From the NCBI GenBank assembly GCA_028291125.1, contig JAQGIN010000344.1, positions 1 through 14,439 of the forward strand: a stretch of DNA of 14,439 nucleotides. Reading direction: 5' to 3'. Positions 1-5,799 of the stretch are shown here, one piece after another; position 1 is the first letter of the stretch, and each line of letters begins with the position of its first letter. The notes under the pieces are model-generated. The model was not told the DNA's origin. It saw only the letters and a program-made list of their open reading frames with translations, and made no database searches. A program made the position numbers and the translations under genes. The DNA comes from Caulobacter sp. GTDB taxonomy: Bacteria > Pseudomonadota > Alphaproteobacteria > Caulobacterales > Caulobacteraceae.

Positions 1-1295
1 GCGCCCTCGGCGAGGGCGGCCTCCGAACGGGCCCGTTCGATTTCCGACTGCATCTCGGCGACCTTGTCCTCGTATTCCTGGCGGGCCAGGTCCTGGCTGG
101 CCTGCAGGGTCTCGAAGCGGGCGCGCAGCTGGGCGGCCCGTTCCTCGGCGCGCTTGAGCGCCTTTTCGTGGGTGACCACGGTCTTGGCCAGCTGGTCGGC
201 GCGTTCGATGGCCGCGGCCCGGGCGGTGTCGACCCCGGCGTGACGCTGGCGCAGGTTCTCGGCTTCCTCCTCGAGCAGGCGGATGCGTTCGAGGGCGCGT
301 TCCAGCGACAGGTTGAGGTCGCCGGCCCGGCGTTCGACGGCCTGCTGCTGGGCGGTGCTTTCGTTGAGCTTGTGCGAGATGTGGCCGTTGAGCTCTTCCA
401 GCTTGTCGGCGCGGCCGACGGCGGTCTCCAGCCGGGCCTGCAGGGCCGACAGCTCGGCGCGGGCGGCTTCGACCTGGCTTTCCAGGCCGCGCTGGGCGCG
501 AGCCGACTCGGTCTGGGCGGCCATGGCGGCGTTCTCGATCGACAGCAGCTTGGCGCGTTCGGCGGCGATCTGGGCTTCCAGCTCGGTCTCGGCCCGGGTG
601 AGGCGGGCGACGTCGGAGCCGGCCTGGTCGAGGCGCTTCTTGACGGTGGCGGTTTCCTCGCCGAGCAGGGCGTTTTCCTGATTGGCGCGGGCCAGGGCGG
701 CCTCGGCCTCGCTGCGGCGGGCGTCGATATCCTGGGTCTGGGCGCGCAGGGTGTCGCAGTCCTGGGCCAGGTGCTCGGCGCGCGAACTGGCGTCGCGCAG
801 GGCGGCGTCGAGGCTGCCGACCCGCAGCTCGGCCTGCAGCAGGCCGTTGCGCAGGCGGTCGATCTCCAGCGCGTTGTCCTCGAGGGTGTTTTCCTGGTGC
901 TGACGCTGGGCGTCGGACTCGGCCAGGGCGGTGTCGGTCGAGGTCAGGCGGGCGGCGAGCTCGCGGGCTTCGGACTGTGACGCCGAAAGCAGCCGCGCGG
1001 TCTGCTCGAAGGACGCGCGCAGGGCGATCAGTTCGGCGTGCTCGGCCCGGCGGGCTTCGAACTCCTCGGCGACCGGCTCGCGGATCTCGTTCAGCAGCGG
1101 CTCGATGGCGCGCAGGTGTTCGACCACCCGGCTGATGCTGTCGAGGCCGCCATGGATGGTCTCATAGCGGACGCCGATGGCCTGGGTGGCCTCGACCAGG
1201 CGCTCCAGGCTCTCGGGAGCCTTCTCGGCCATGTTCAAAGGCGTTTCCGGCTTGCCGGTCTTGCCGTTGCGGTCCGTTCTCGACAGCAGCCTCAT
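1..1295 (-). CDS. creS: Crescentin, intermediate-filament-like cell-curvature protein (3' end cut by window edge)
   Basis: Crescentin forms a membrane-attached filament along one side of the Caulobacter cell and gives it a curved shape. The reverse strand is open from an ATG at 1295 to the edge, 431 complete codons. The translation begins MRLLSRTDRNGKTGK, a basic N-terminus (R2, R6, R9, K12, K15) like the membrane-binding head of crescentin. Residues from about 24 read APESLERLVEATQAIGVRYE and continue through a segment with IHGGLDSISRVVEHLRAIEP, which I recognise from C. crescentus CreS. After about residue 80 it is one long heptad-repeat coiled coil rich in A, E, R, L and Q, almost without Pro or Gly. 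The known protein is about 457 residues, so only some 25 C-terminal residues are missing. A GAGGGG ribosome site lies 8 nt before the ATG, supporting this start. An alternative is a generic coiled-coil protein, but the head sequence argues against it. Confidence 0.9.
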   Translation of the reverse strand, partial: MRLLSRTDRNGKTGKPETPLNMAEKAPESLERLVEATQAIGVRYETIHGGLDSISRVVEHLRAIEPLLNEIREPVAEEFEARRAEHAELIALRASFEQTARLLSASQSEARELAARLTSTDTALAESDAQRQHQENTLEDNALEIDRLRNGLLQAELRVGSLDAALRDASSRAEHLAQDCDTLRAQTQDIDARRSEAEAALARANQENALLGEETATVKKRLDQAGSDVARLTRAETELEAQIAAERAKLLSIENAAMAAQTESARAQRGLESQVEAARAELSALQARLETAVGRADKLEELNGHISHKLNESTAQQQAVERRAGDLNLSLERALERIRLLEEEAENLRQRHAGVDTARAAAIERADQLAKTVVTHEKALKRAEERAAQLRARFETLQASQDLARQEYEDKVAEMQSEIERARSEAALAEG

Positions 1296-1378
1296 TCGCC
1301 AAACCCCTCGCCCTCAGGCGTTCCTGGCCGCGTCCGCGAAGCCCCCAAGCCCCACTCGCCGTCGACCACAGTCGTTAA

Positions 1379-1425
1379 GAATCACATCACCCAGAAGTTA
1401 ACAGGATAGCTCGTCGTCAAGATTC
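1379..1425. promoter_or_regulatory. Two GANTC (CcrM-type) sites with two GTTAA/TTAAC motifs in the creS upstream region
   Basis: GAATC lies at 1379-1383 and GATTC at 1421-1425, the latter inside an odd palindrome CAAGATTCTTG (1418-1428). GTTAA occurs at 1374-1378 and 1397-1401, reading TTAAC on the creS strand. GANTC is the target of the cell-cycle methylase CcrM, and TTAAC is a half of the CtrA box (TTAA-N7-TTAAC) in Caulobacter. The halves here are not at the canonical N7 spacing, so a true CtrA site is unproven. Confidence 0.35.
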
Positions 1426-1432
1426 TTGTCGA
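1403..1432 (-). promoter_or_regulatory. Candidate creS promoter
   Basis: On the reverse strand TCGACA (1432-1427) resembles a -35 box (5 of 6 to TTGACA). It is followed after 18 nt by TATCCT (1408-1403) as a -10 box. This would give a 5' leader of about 100 nt before the creS ATG. A GANTC site (1421-1425) lies inside the spacer and a GTTAAC palindrome lies at the predicted start point. The match is only moderate. Confidence 0.3.
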
Positions 1433-1442
1433 GGGGCGGGAC

Positions 1443-1521
1443 GCCGCAGGCCCGCGCCGCAGGCCGACTTGGTCGGGTTCGGGGCATCGCCGCCCCAGCG
1501 GCCCTTACGCCGCCCCCGAAC
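1443..1521. other. GC-rich structured block with tandem repeat and nested hairpin
   Basis: GCCGCAGGCC occurs twice, 13 nt apart (1443-1452 and 1456-1465). Downstream, GTTCGGGG (1477-1484) pairs perfectly with CCCCGAAC (1514-1521). Inside that stem a smaller hairpin forms from GCCGC (1489-1493) and GCGGC (1498-1502) around a CCCA loop. The block lies upstream of both flanking genes rather than at a 3' end. It could be the core of an unannotated small RNA or simply intergenic structure. I do not recognise a known RNA family. Confidence 0.35.
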
Positions 1522-1568
1522 GGAGATCCCGAAGCGTCCCAAGCGCAGGAGCCTATGACGGCCGACCC

Positions 1569-1605
1569 ATAGATCCACCCTATCGACACATATGATTTAA
1601 TCGAT
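1569..1605 (+). promoter_or_regulatory. Putative OxyR-binding box upstream of ahpC
   Basis: The OxyR consensus is four tetrads, ATAG-N7-CTAT-N7-ATAG-N7-CTAT. Here ATAG (1569-1572), N7, CTAT (1580-1583), N7, TATG (1591-1594), N7, CGAT (1602-1605) keeps the exact spacing. The first two tetrads are perfect. The last pair is degenerate (G kept in TATG; 3 of 4 in CGAT), but the internal T and A preferred by OxyR are present in the second half (1596 and 1600). It lies 64 nt before the ahpC ATG, the expected place for activation, and an oxyR gene lies 2.5 kb downstream. Confidence 0.65.
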
Positions 1606-1668
1606 TGGACCTATCTTCTGGCCCGCCGTAGAAAGCCTCTCCGCTATCCCACTAGGAGCTGCCTTCTC

Positions 1669-2232
1669 ATGTCCCTGATCAACACCGCCATCAAGCCGTT
1701 CACCGCCCAAGCCCTCAAGAACGGCAAGTTCATCACCGTCAGCGACAGCGACCTGAAGGGCAAATGGTCGGTCGTGTTCTTCTATCCGGCCGACTTCACC
1801 TTCGTCTGCCCGACCGAGCTGGAAGACCTGGCCGACAACTACGCCGAATTCCAGAAGCTCGGCGTCGAGATCTATTCGGTGTCGACCGACACCCACTTCG
1901 CCCACAAGGCCTGGCACGACACCTCCGAAGCGGTGGGCAAGATCCAGTACACCATGGTTGGCGACCCGACCGGCCTGATCACCCGCGACTTCGAGGTGAT
2001 GATCGAGGACGCCGGCCTGGCCGATCGCGGCACCTTCGTCGTCGACCCGGACGGCAAGATTCAGATCGTCGAGATCACCGCCGGCGGCATCGGCCGCGAC
2101 GCCCTCGAACTGCTGCGCAAGGTCAAGGCCGCCCAGTACGTCGCCAGCCACCCCGGCGAAGTCTGCCCGGCCAAGTGGGAAGAAGGCGACAAGACCCTGA
2201 AGCCGTCGCTGGACCTCGTCGGCAAGATTTAA
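1669..2232 (+). CDS. ahpC: Alkyl hydroperoxide reductase C, 2-Cys peroxiredoxin
   Basis: AhpC reduces H2O2, organic peroxides and peroxynitrite in the cytoplasm and is recycled by AhpF. The 187-residue protein has the full family length. The peroxidatic cysteine is C47 in the motif DFTFVCPTE, with the active-site Pro at 40 (FFYPADF). The resolving cysteine is C166 in GEVCPAKW. These match the E. coli C47/C166 positions counting Met1. The C-terminal tail after C166 is complete, as in decamer-forming typical 2-Cys enzymes. The ATG is preceded by AGGAG at 1654-1658, 10 nt away. It is the first gene of an ahpC-ahpF unit and carries an OxyR-type box upstream, so peroxide induction is likely. A reverse-strand open frame covering it is a GC-bias shadow. 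Confidence 0.97.
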   Translation: MSLINTAIKPFTAQALKNGKFITVSDSDLKGKWSVVFFYPADFTFVCPTELEDLADNYAEFQKLGVEIYSVSTDTHFAHKAWHDTSEAVGKIQYTMVGDPTGLITRDFEVMIEDAGLADRGTFVVDPDGKIQIVEITAGGIGRDALELLRKVKAAQYVASHPGEVCPAKWEEGDKTLKPSLDLVGKI

Positions 2233-2244
2233 CCGATCGCGAAA

Positions 2245-2271
2245 GGCGCCGCCTCCGGTGGGGGCGGCGCC
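2245..2271 (+). other. Strong GC hairpin between ahpC and ahpF
   Basis: GGCGCCGCC (2245-2253) pairs perfectly with GGCGGCGCC (2263-2271) over a 9-nt loop, starting 12 nt after the ahpC stop. No T-run follows, so it is unlikely to be a full terminator. It may be a partial terminator or a 3' stabiliser that keeps ahpC mRNA more abundant than ahpF, which fits AhpC being needed in excess. That role is inferred. Confidence 0.55.
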
Positions 2272-2316
2272 ACCTCGGACCTCCCCGTCCGGACTCCATT
2301 CTCGAAGGACCGTTCC

Positions 2317-3918
2317 ATGTTGGACTCCACCCTGAAGGGCCAGCTGAAGGCCTATCTCGAAAATCTGCGGCAGCCGATCGAACTGGTGGCGTCGCTCGAC
2401 GACAGCGCCAAGTCGGCGGAAATGCTGCGGCTGCTCGAGGACGTCATCTCGGTGTCCGACAAGGTCAGCCTGACGCGCCGCGACGACGCCGACGTCCGCA
2501 AGCCGTCCTTCGCCATCACCCGCCAGAGCGGCGACGCCCCCCAAGACAAGGTTGGCGTGCGCTTCGCCGGCCTGCCGCTGGGCCACGAATTCACATCCTT
2601 GGTCCTGGCCCTGCTGCATGTCGGCGGCCATCCGCCAAAATTCGACGCCGAGGTGCTGGACCAGGTCCGCGCCCTCGATGGCGATTACCGGTTCGAGACC
2701 TATTTCTCGCAGACCTGCCAGAACTGCCCCGACGTGGTGCAGGCGCTCAACACCATGGCCGCCCTGAACCCGCGCATCACCCACGTCGCCATCGACGGCT
2801 CGCTGTTCCAGGCCGAGGTCGAGGCCCGCCAGATCATGGCCGTGCCGACGGTGCTGCTGAACGGCCAGCCGTTCGGCCAGGGCCGGATGAGCCTGGAGCA
2901 GATCCTGGCCAAGATCGACACTGGGGCCGAAGCCCGCGAGGCCGAGAAGATCAAGGCCAAGGACGCTTTCGACGTGCTGGTGATCGGCGGCGGCCCGGCC
3001 GGCGCGGCCGCGGCGATCTACGCCGCCCGCAAGGGCATCCACACCGGGATCGCCGCCGAGCGCTTCGGCGGCCAGGTGCTGGACACCATGGGCATCGAGA
3101 ACTTCATCTCGGTGTCGCACACCGAGGGCCCGCAGCTGGCCGCCCACCTGGAGCAGCACGTCAAGGACTACGACGTCGACATCATGAACCTGCAGCGGGC
3201 GGTGGGTCTGGTCCCGGCCGCGACGCCGGGCGGCCTGATCGAGGTGAAGCTGGAGAACGGCGCCAGCCTGACCTCGCGCACCGTCATCCTGGCCACCGGC
3301 GCCCGCTGGCGGCACATCAACGTCCCGGGCGAGGACGAGTACCGCAACCGCGGCGTGGCCTATTGCCCCCATTGCGACGGCCCGCTGTTCAAGGGCAAGC
3401 GCGTGGCGGTGATCGGCGGCGGCAACAGCGGCGTCGAGGCGGCCATCGACCTGGCCGGCATCGTCGCTCACGTGACCTTGATCGAGTTCGACGCCCAGCT
3501 GCGGGCCGACGCGGTGCTGCAGCGCAAGCTGGCCAGCCTGGCCAACGTCAAGATCGTCACCTCGGCGATGACCACCGAGGTGCACGGCGACGGGACCAAG
3601 GTCACCGCCCTCAGCTACAAGGACCGCAATCACGACACCATCCACCAGGTCGAGCTGGAAGGGGTGTTCGTGCAGATCGGCCTGGTGCCCAACACCGAGT
3701 GGCTGAAGGACGCCGTCGCCCTGACCCCGCGCGGCGAGATCGAGGTCGACTATCGCGGCGCCACCTCGATCCCCGGCGTGTTCGCGGCGGGCGACGCCAC
3801 CACCACGCCGTACAAGCAGATCGTTATCGCCATGGGCGAGGGCTCCAAGGCCTCGCTCTCGGCCTTCGACTATCTGATCCGCCAGGAGCCGGCGGAGCAG
3901 GCGCAGGAAGCGGCCTGA
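2317..3918 (+). CDS. ahpF: Alkyl hydroperoxide reductase subunit F, NADH-dependent flavoprotein
   Basis: AhpF takes electrons from NADH through FAD and two disulfide centres to AhpC. The 533-residue protein is close to the usual 520-530. Residues 1-205 are the double-thioredoxin-fold N-terminal domain with the redox pair C134/C137 (QTCQNCPDV). Residues 217-525 are the thioredoxin-reductase-like part. It contains the FAD motif GGGPAG (224-229), the second disulfide C350/C353 (YCPHCDGP), the NADH motif GGGNSG (367-372) and the FAD-binding AGD (491-493). All catalytic centres are present. GAAGGA lies 7 nt before the ATG. The gene follows ahpC by 84 nt containing a hairpin and is probably co-transcribed. 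It differs from plain thioredoxin reductase by having the long N-terminal domain. Confidence 0.97.
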   Translation: MLDSTLKGQLKAYLENLRQPIELVASLDDSAKSAEMLRLLEDVISVSDKVSLTRRDDADVRKPSFAITRQSGDAPQDKVGVRFAGLPLGHEFTSLVLALLHVGGHPPKFDAEVLDQVRALDGDYRFETYFSQTCQNCPDVVQALNTMAALNPRITHVAIDGSLFQAEVEARQIMAVPTVLLNGQPFGQGRMSLEQILAKIDTGAEAREAEKIKAKDAFDVLVIGGGPAGAAAAIYAARKGIHTGIAAERFGGQVLDTMGIENFISVSHTEGPQLAAHLEQHVKDYDVDIMNLQRAVGLVPAATPGGLIEVKLENGASLTSRTVILATGARWRHINVPGEDEYRNRGVAYCPHCDGPLFKGKRVAVIGGGNSGVEAAIDLAGIVAHVTLIEFDAQLRADAVLQRKLASLANVKIVTSAMTTEVHGDGTKVTALSYKDRNHDTIHQVELEGVFVQIGLVPNTEWLKDAVALTPRGEIEVDYRGATSIPGVFAAGDATTTPYKQIVIAMGEGSKASLSAFDYLIRQEPAEQAQEAA

Positions 3919-3932
3919 TCGCTAGCGACGAC

Positions 3933-3961
3933 CCGTGGGGTTTGGCCCTCGAGCCCCACGG
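3933..3961 (+). terminator. Hairpin just after ahpF, possible terminator
   Basis: CCGTGGGG (3933-3940) pairs with CCCCACGG (3954-3961) over a 13-nt loop, beginning 14 nt after the ahpF stop. Only two T residues follow directly, so it is a weak intrinsic terminator at best. It abuts the larger repeat at 3962-4078. Confidence 0.4.
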
Positions 3962-4078
3962 TTCGCCTTCCTCGCCCTCGTGGCGAGGATCTATGGCGCC
4001 GCCATCTCGGCATCGCAAAGTCTCCGCGATCTCGGCGGCTGAACGATGGGTCCTCGCCACGAGGGCGAGGAAGGCGAA
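3962..4078. repeat. Perfect 28-bp inverted repeat, REP/BIME-like element, 117 bp
   Basis: The arms at 3962-3989 and 4051-4078 are exact reverse complements over 28 bp, separated by 61 nt. Each arm can also fold alone, since CCTCGCC pairs with GGCGAGG inside it. This is the layout of a pair of inverted REP-type units. It sits between ahpF and oxyR. The right arm lies inside an in-frame upward extension of oxyR and can create a false longer N-terminus. I believe it belongs to a dispersed genomic family, but that needs a genome search. Confidence 0.75.
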
Positions 4079-4117
4079 AAAGAGGCGCGGCATCGGTCGA
4101 TTGTTTTCGGATTTCCG

Positions 4118-4137
4118 ATAGATCGGCCCCATATATC
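4118..4137 (+). promoter_or_regulatory. Possible oxyR promoter with OxyR-like half site
   Basis: ATAG (4118-4121), N7, CCAT (4129-4132) matches one half of the OxyR consensus with one mismatch, hinting at autoregulation. TATATC (4132-4137) could be a -10 box. It would place the transcript start at or near the ATG at 4142, giving a leaderless or nearly leaderless mRNA. No Shine-Dalgarno sequence is visible before that ATG, which fits. Both readings are weak. Confidence 0.3.
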
Positions 4138-4141
4138 TCCC

Positions 4142-5053
4142 ATGCTCCCCACCCTTCGCCAGCTGCAGTATCTCAAGCTTCTCTCCGAGCACGGCTCGTT
4201 CAGCCGCGCCGCCGAGGCCGCCCATGTCACCCAGCCGACCTTGTCGGCCGGCATCCAGGAGCTGGAGAAGATCCTCGCCGCCCCGGTGGTCGACCGGGCG
4301 CGGTCGGGCGTCATCCTCACCGCCGCCGGCGAGGAGGCGGTGCGCCGCGCCCAGGCCATCCTCGCCCAGACCGAAGACCTGGTGCAGGCCGCCCGCGGGG
4401 CCGGCCAGCCGCTGGCCGGGCGGTTCCGCCTGGGGGTGATCCCCACCGTCGCCCCCTATCTGCTGCCCAAGGCCTTGCCGGTGCTGCGCGACCGCTTCCC
4501 CAAGCTGAAGCTGTTCTTGCGCGAGGACCTCACCCAGCGGCTGATCGCCAGCCTCAAGACCGGGGCCCTGGACGCCGCCCTGATCGCCCTGCCCTATGAC
4601 ATGACCGGCCTCGACTGGGCCCATGTCGAGGACGACGAGCTGCTGGCCGCCGCCCCCGCCAACCACCCGATGGCCGCCCAGACGAGGGTCGACCCGGACA
4701 GCCTGCGCGGCGACGACATGATCCTGCTGGAGGACGGCCACTGCCTGCGCGAGCACGCCCTCGCCGCCTGCGGCCTGGAGCCGCCGCGCGGTTTTGGCGG
4801 GGCCGGCGACGAGGAGACCTTCGCCGCCACCTCGCTGCCGACCCTGGTGCAGATGATCGGCTCGGGCCTGGGGGTGTCGTTCCTGCCGGCGATGGCGGTG
4901 GAGGCCGGCCTGACCGACAACACCCCGCTGGTCATCCGCCCGCTGGCCACCGCCCATTCCAGCCGCGAGATCGTGGTGGCCTGGCGGGCCGGCTCCAGCC
5001 GCGCGGCGGAGGGGCGGCTGTTGGCGGAGACGCTGCGGGGTGGGGATAGATAG
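4142..5053 (+). CDS. oxyR: OxyR, LysR-family peroxide-sensing transcription regulator
   Basis: OxyR activates peroxide-defence genes after H2O2 forms a disulfide between two cysteines. The 303-residue protein has the LysR length. Residues 3-62 are the winged helix-turn-helix (SFSRAAEAAHVTQPTLSAGI). The regulatory domain contains LGVIPTVAPYLLPKALP (98-114), very like E. coli OxyR. The decisive motif is LEDGHCLREHALAAC, giving C201 and C210 with the same 9-residue separation as E. coli C199/C208. ATSLPTLVQMIGSGLG and FLPAMAV also match. I chose the ATG at 4142 because the alignment to OxyR begins there. A longer frame from 4046 would translate repeat DNA. The gene lies in the same orientation 223 nt after ahpF and is very likely the regulator of ahpCF. 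Confidence 0.93.
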   Translation: MLPTLRQLQYLKLLSEHGSFSRAAEAAHVTQPTLSAGIQELEKILAAPVVDRARSGVILTAAGEEAVRRAQAILAQTEDLVQAARGAGQPLAGRFRLGVIPTVAPYLLPKALPVLRDRFPKLKLFLREDLTQRLIASLKTGALDAALIALPYDMTGLDWAHVEDDELLAAAPANHPMAAQTRVDPDSLRGDDMILLEDGHCLREHALAACGLEPPRGFGGAGDEETFAATSLPTLVQMIGSGLGVSFLPAMAVEAGLTDNTPLVIRPLATAHSSREIVVAWRAGSSRAAEGRLLAETLRGGDR

Positions 5054-5055
5054 AA

Positions 5056-5123
5056 GGAGACAGGCACTCACCCCACCGTCCCTGCCAGCACGTCCTCGAC
5101 CGTTGCGGTGAGTGCCTGTCCCC
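5056..5123. repeat. Small inverted repeat after oxyR
   Basis: GACAGGCACTCACC (5059-5072) is the exact reverse complement of GGTGAGTGCCTGTC (5107-5120). Two further pairs at 5056-5057/5122-5123 follow a single mismatch, and the spacer is 34 nt. It begins 5 nt after the oxyR stop. The GGGGACAGGCAC-type end resembles repeats I remember near REP-associated transposases, and it could also serve as a transcript 3' end. No T-run is present. Confidence 0.65.
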
Positions 5124-5147
5124 GCTCCATCGATCCTGAAACGAAAC

Positions 5148-5213
5148 AGATATATCTAGAACCTTCTTGACTCGACCCAGTTTCGATATATCTATGGTTT
5201 CGTTATATCGAAA
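5148..5213. promoter_or_regulatory. AT-rich symmetric operator candidate upstream of the PadR gene
   Basis: AGATATATCT (5148-5157) is a perfect 10-bp palindrome. TTTCGATATA (5181-5190) and TATATCGAAA (5204-5213) form a perfect inverted repeat around 13 nt. GATATATCTA occurs twice as a direct repeat, 36 bp apart (5149-5158 and 5185-5194). TTTCG-N6-CGAAA (5198-5213) gives an overlapping second symmetry. The block is far more AT-rich than its surroundings and ends 13 nt before the PadR ATG. PadR regulators commonly bind such symmetric AT-rich sites in their own promoters, so autoregulation is likely. Confidence 0.6.
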
Positions 5214-5226
5214 TAGGATCGAAAAC

Positions 5227-5796
5227 ATGTTTGGACGACACTTTCACGGCGGCCGCCACGGCGGGCCGCACAGCCGCGAACCCTTCGGCTTCCACGGCCA
5301 TCCCGGCCACGGCCATCATGGGCGCGGCGGCCGCATGGGCGGCCGGTTCTTCGACCACGGGGACCTGCGCTTCGTGGTGCTGAAGCTGATCGCCGAGAAG
5401 CCCAGCCACGGCTACGAACTGATCAAGGCGGTCGAGCAGGCCTCGGGCGGCGCCTACAATCCCAGCCCCGGGGTGATCTACCCGACCCTGACCCTGCTGG
5501 AAGAGCTGGGCTACGTGGTCGCCTCCGACGCCGGCGGCGGCAAGAAGCTCTATACGATCACCGCCGAGGGCGAGGCCTTCCTGGAGACCAACGCCCAGCC
5601 GGTGCGCGGTCTGTTCGAGCGCATGGCCGACGCCGCCTCGCGCAGCACCGCCTTCTCGCCGCAGATCCTGCGGGCCCGGGAAAACCTCAAGACCGCCCTG
5701 CGCCTGAAGCTGATGGGCGGCGCCCTGACCGCCGAACAGGTGGCCGCCGTGGCCAAGGCCCTCGACGACGCCGCCGGCGTCATCGAACAGATCTAG
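5227..5796 (+). CDS. PadR-family regulator with His-rich N-terminus, YqjI-like
   Basis: A winged-helix repressor of the PadR family. E. coli YqjI, its likely relative, represses a ferric-reductase gene and is relieved by excess nickel. The 189-residue protein starts with a Gly/His/Arg-rich tail of about 45 residues carrying ten histidines (positions 5, 7, 11, 15, 23, 25, 28, 30, 31, 44) and no cysteine, a plausible metal-binding segment. Residues 46-115 are the DNA-binding domain with KPSHGYELIKAVE and NPSPGVIYPTLTLLEELGYV, which closely match YqjI. The C-terminal helices (about 124-189) should make the dimer. AGGA at 5215-5218 lies 8 nt before the ATG at 5227, so I prefer it to the upstream in-frame ATG at 5167, which lies inside the operator candidate. 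A DUF2218 gene follows after 3 nt. Confidence 0.88.
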   Translation: MFGRHFHGGRHGGPHSREPFGFHGHPGHGHHGRGGRMGGRFFDHGDLRFVVLKLIAEKPSHGYELIKAVEQASGGAYNPSPGVIYPTLTLLEELGYVVASDAGGGKKLYTITAEGEAFLETNAQPVRGLFERMADAASRSTAFSPQILRARENLKTALRLKLMGGALTAEQVAAVAKALDDAAGVIEQI

Positions 5797-5799
5797 GCG

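Larger units (their letters stand above)
1296..1668. other. Divergent intergenic control region between creS and ahpC
   Basis: This 373-nt gap separates two divergently transcribed genes and I find no convincing gene in it. The creS-proximal part (1296-1435) is less GC-rich and holds two GANTC sites, two GTTAA motifs and a weak creS promoter candidate. The middle (1443-1521) is very GC-rich with nested hairpins. The ahpC-proximal part (1565-1620) is AT-rich and carries an OxyR-type box. A 63-codon reverse reading frame at 1398-1589 is not supported by codon use or a ribosome site. Confidence 0.75.

Noticed and set aside
1374..1402. Full CtrA box upstream of creS
   Set aside because: The two TTAAC motifs are 23 nt apart rather than at TTAA-N7-TTAAC spacing, so only half-site status is defensible.
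168..1409. Several plus-strand open frames over the creS region
   Set aside because: They are GC-bias shadows of the reverse-strand crescentin gene; their translations are low-complexity Gly/Leu/Arg/Ser-rich with no domain.
1398..1589. 63-codon reverse-strand frame in the creS-ahpC gap
   Set aside because: No ribosome site, atypical codon use, and it overlaps the promoter-like and hairpin elements.
1597..3645. 682-codon reverse-strand frame opposite ahpC and ahpF
   Set aside because: Shadow of two certain genes; the translation is rich in Gly, Ala, Asp, Val and Gln with no recognisable domain.
1764..4121. 785-codon plus-strand frame overlapping ahpC and ahpF in another frame
   Set aside because: Arg/Gly/Pro-rich out-of-frame reading of known genes.
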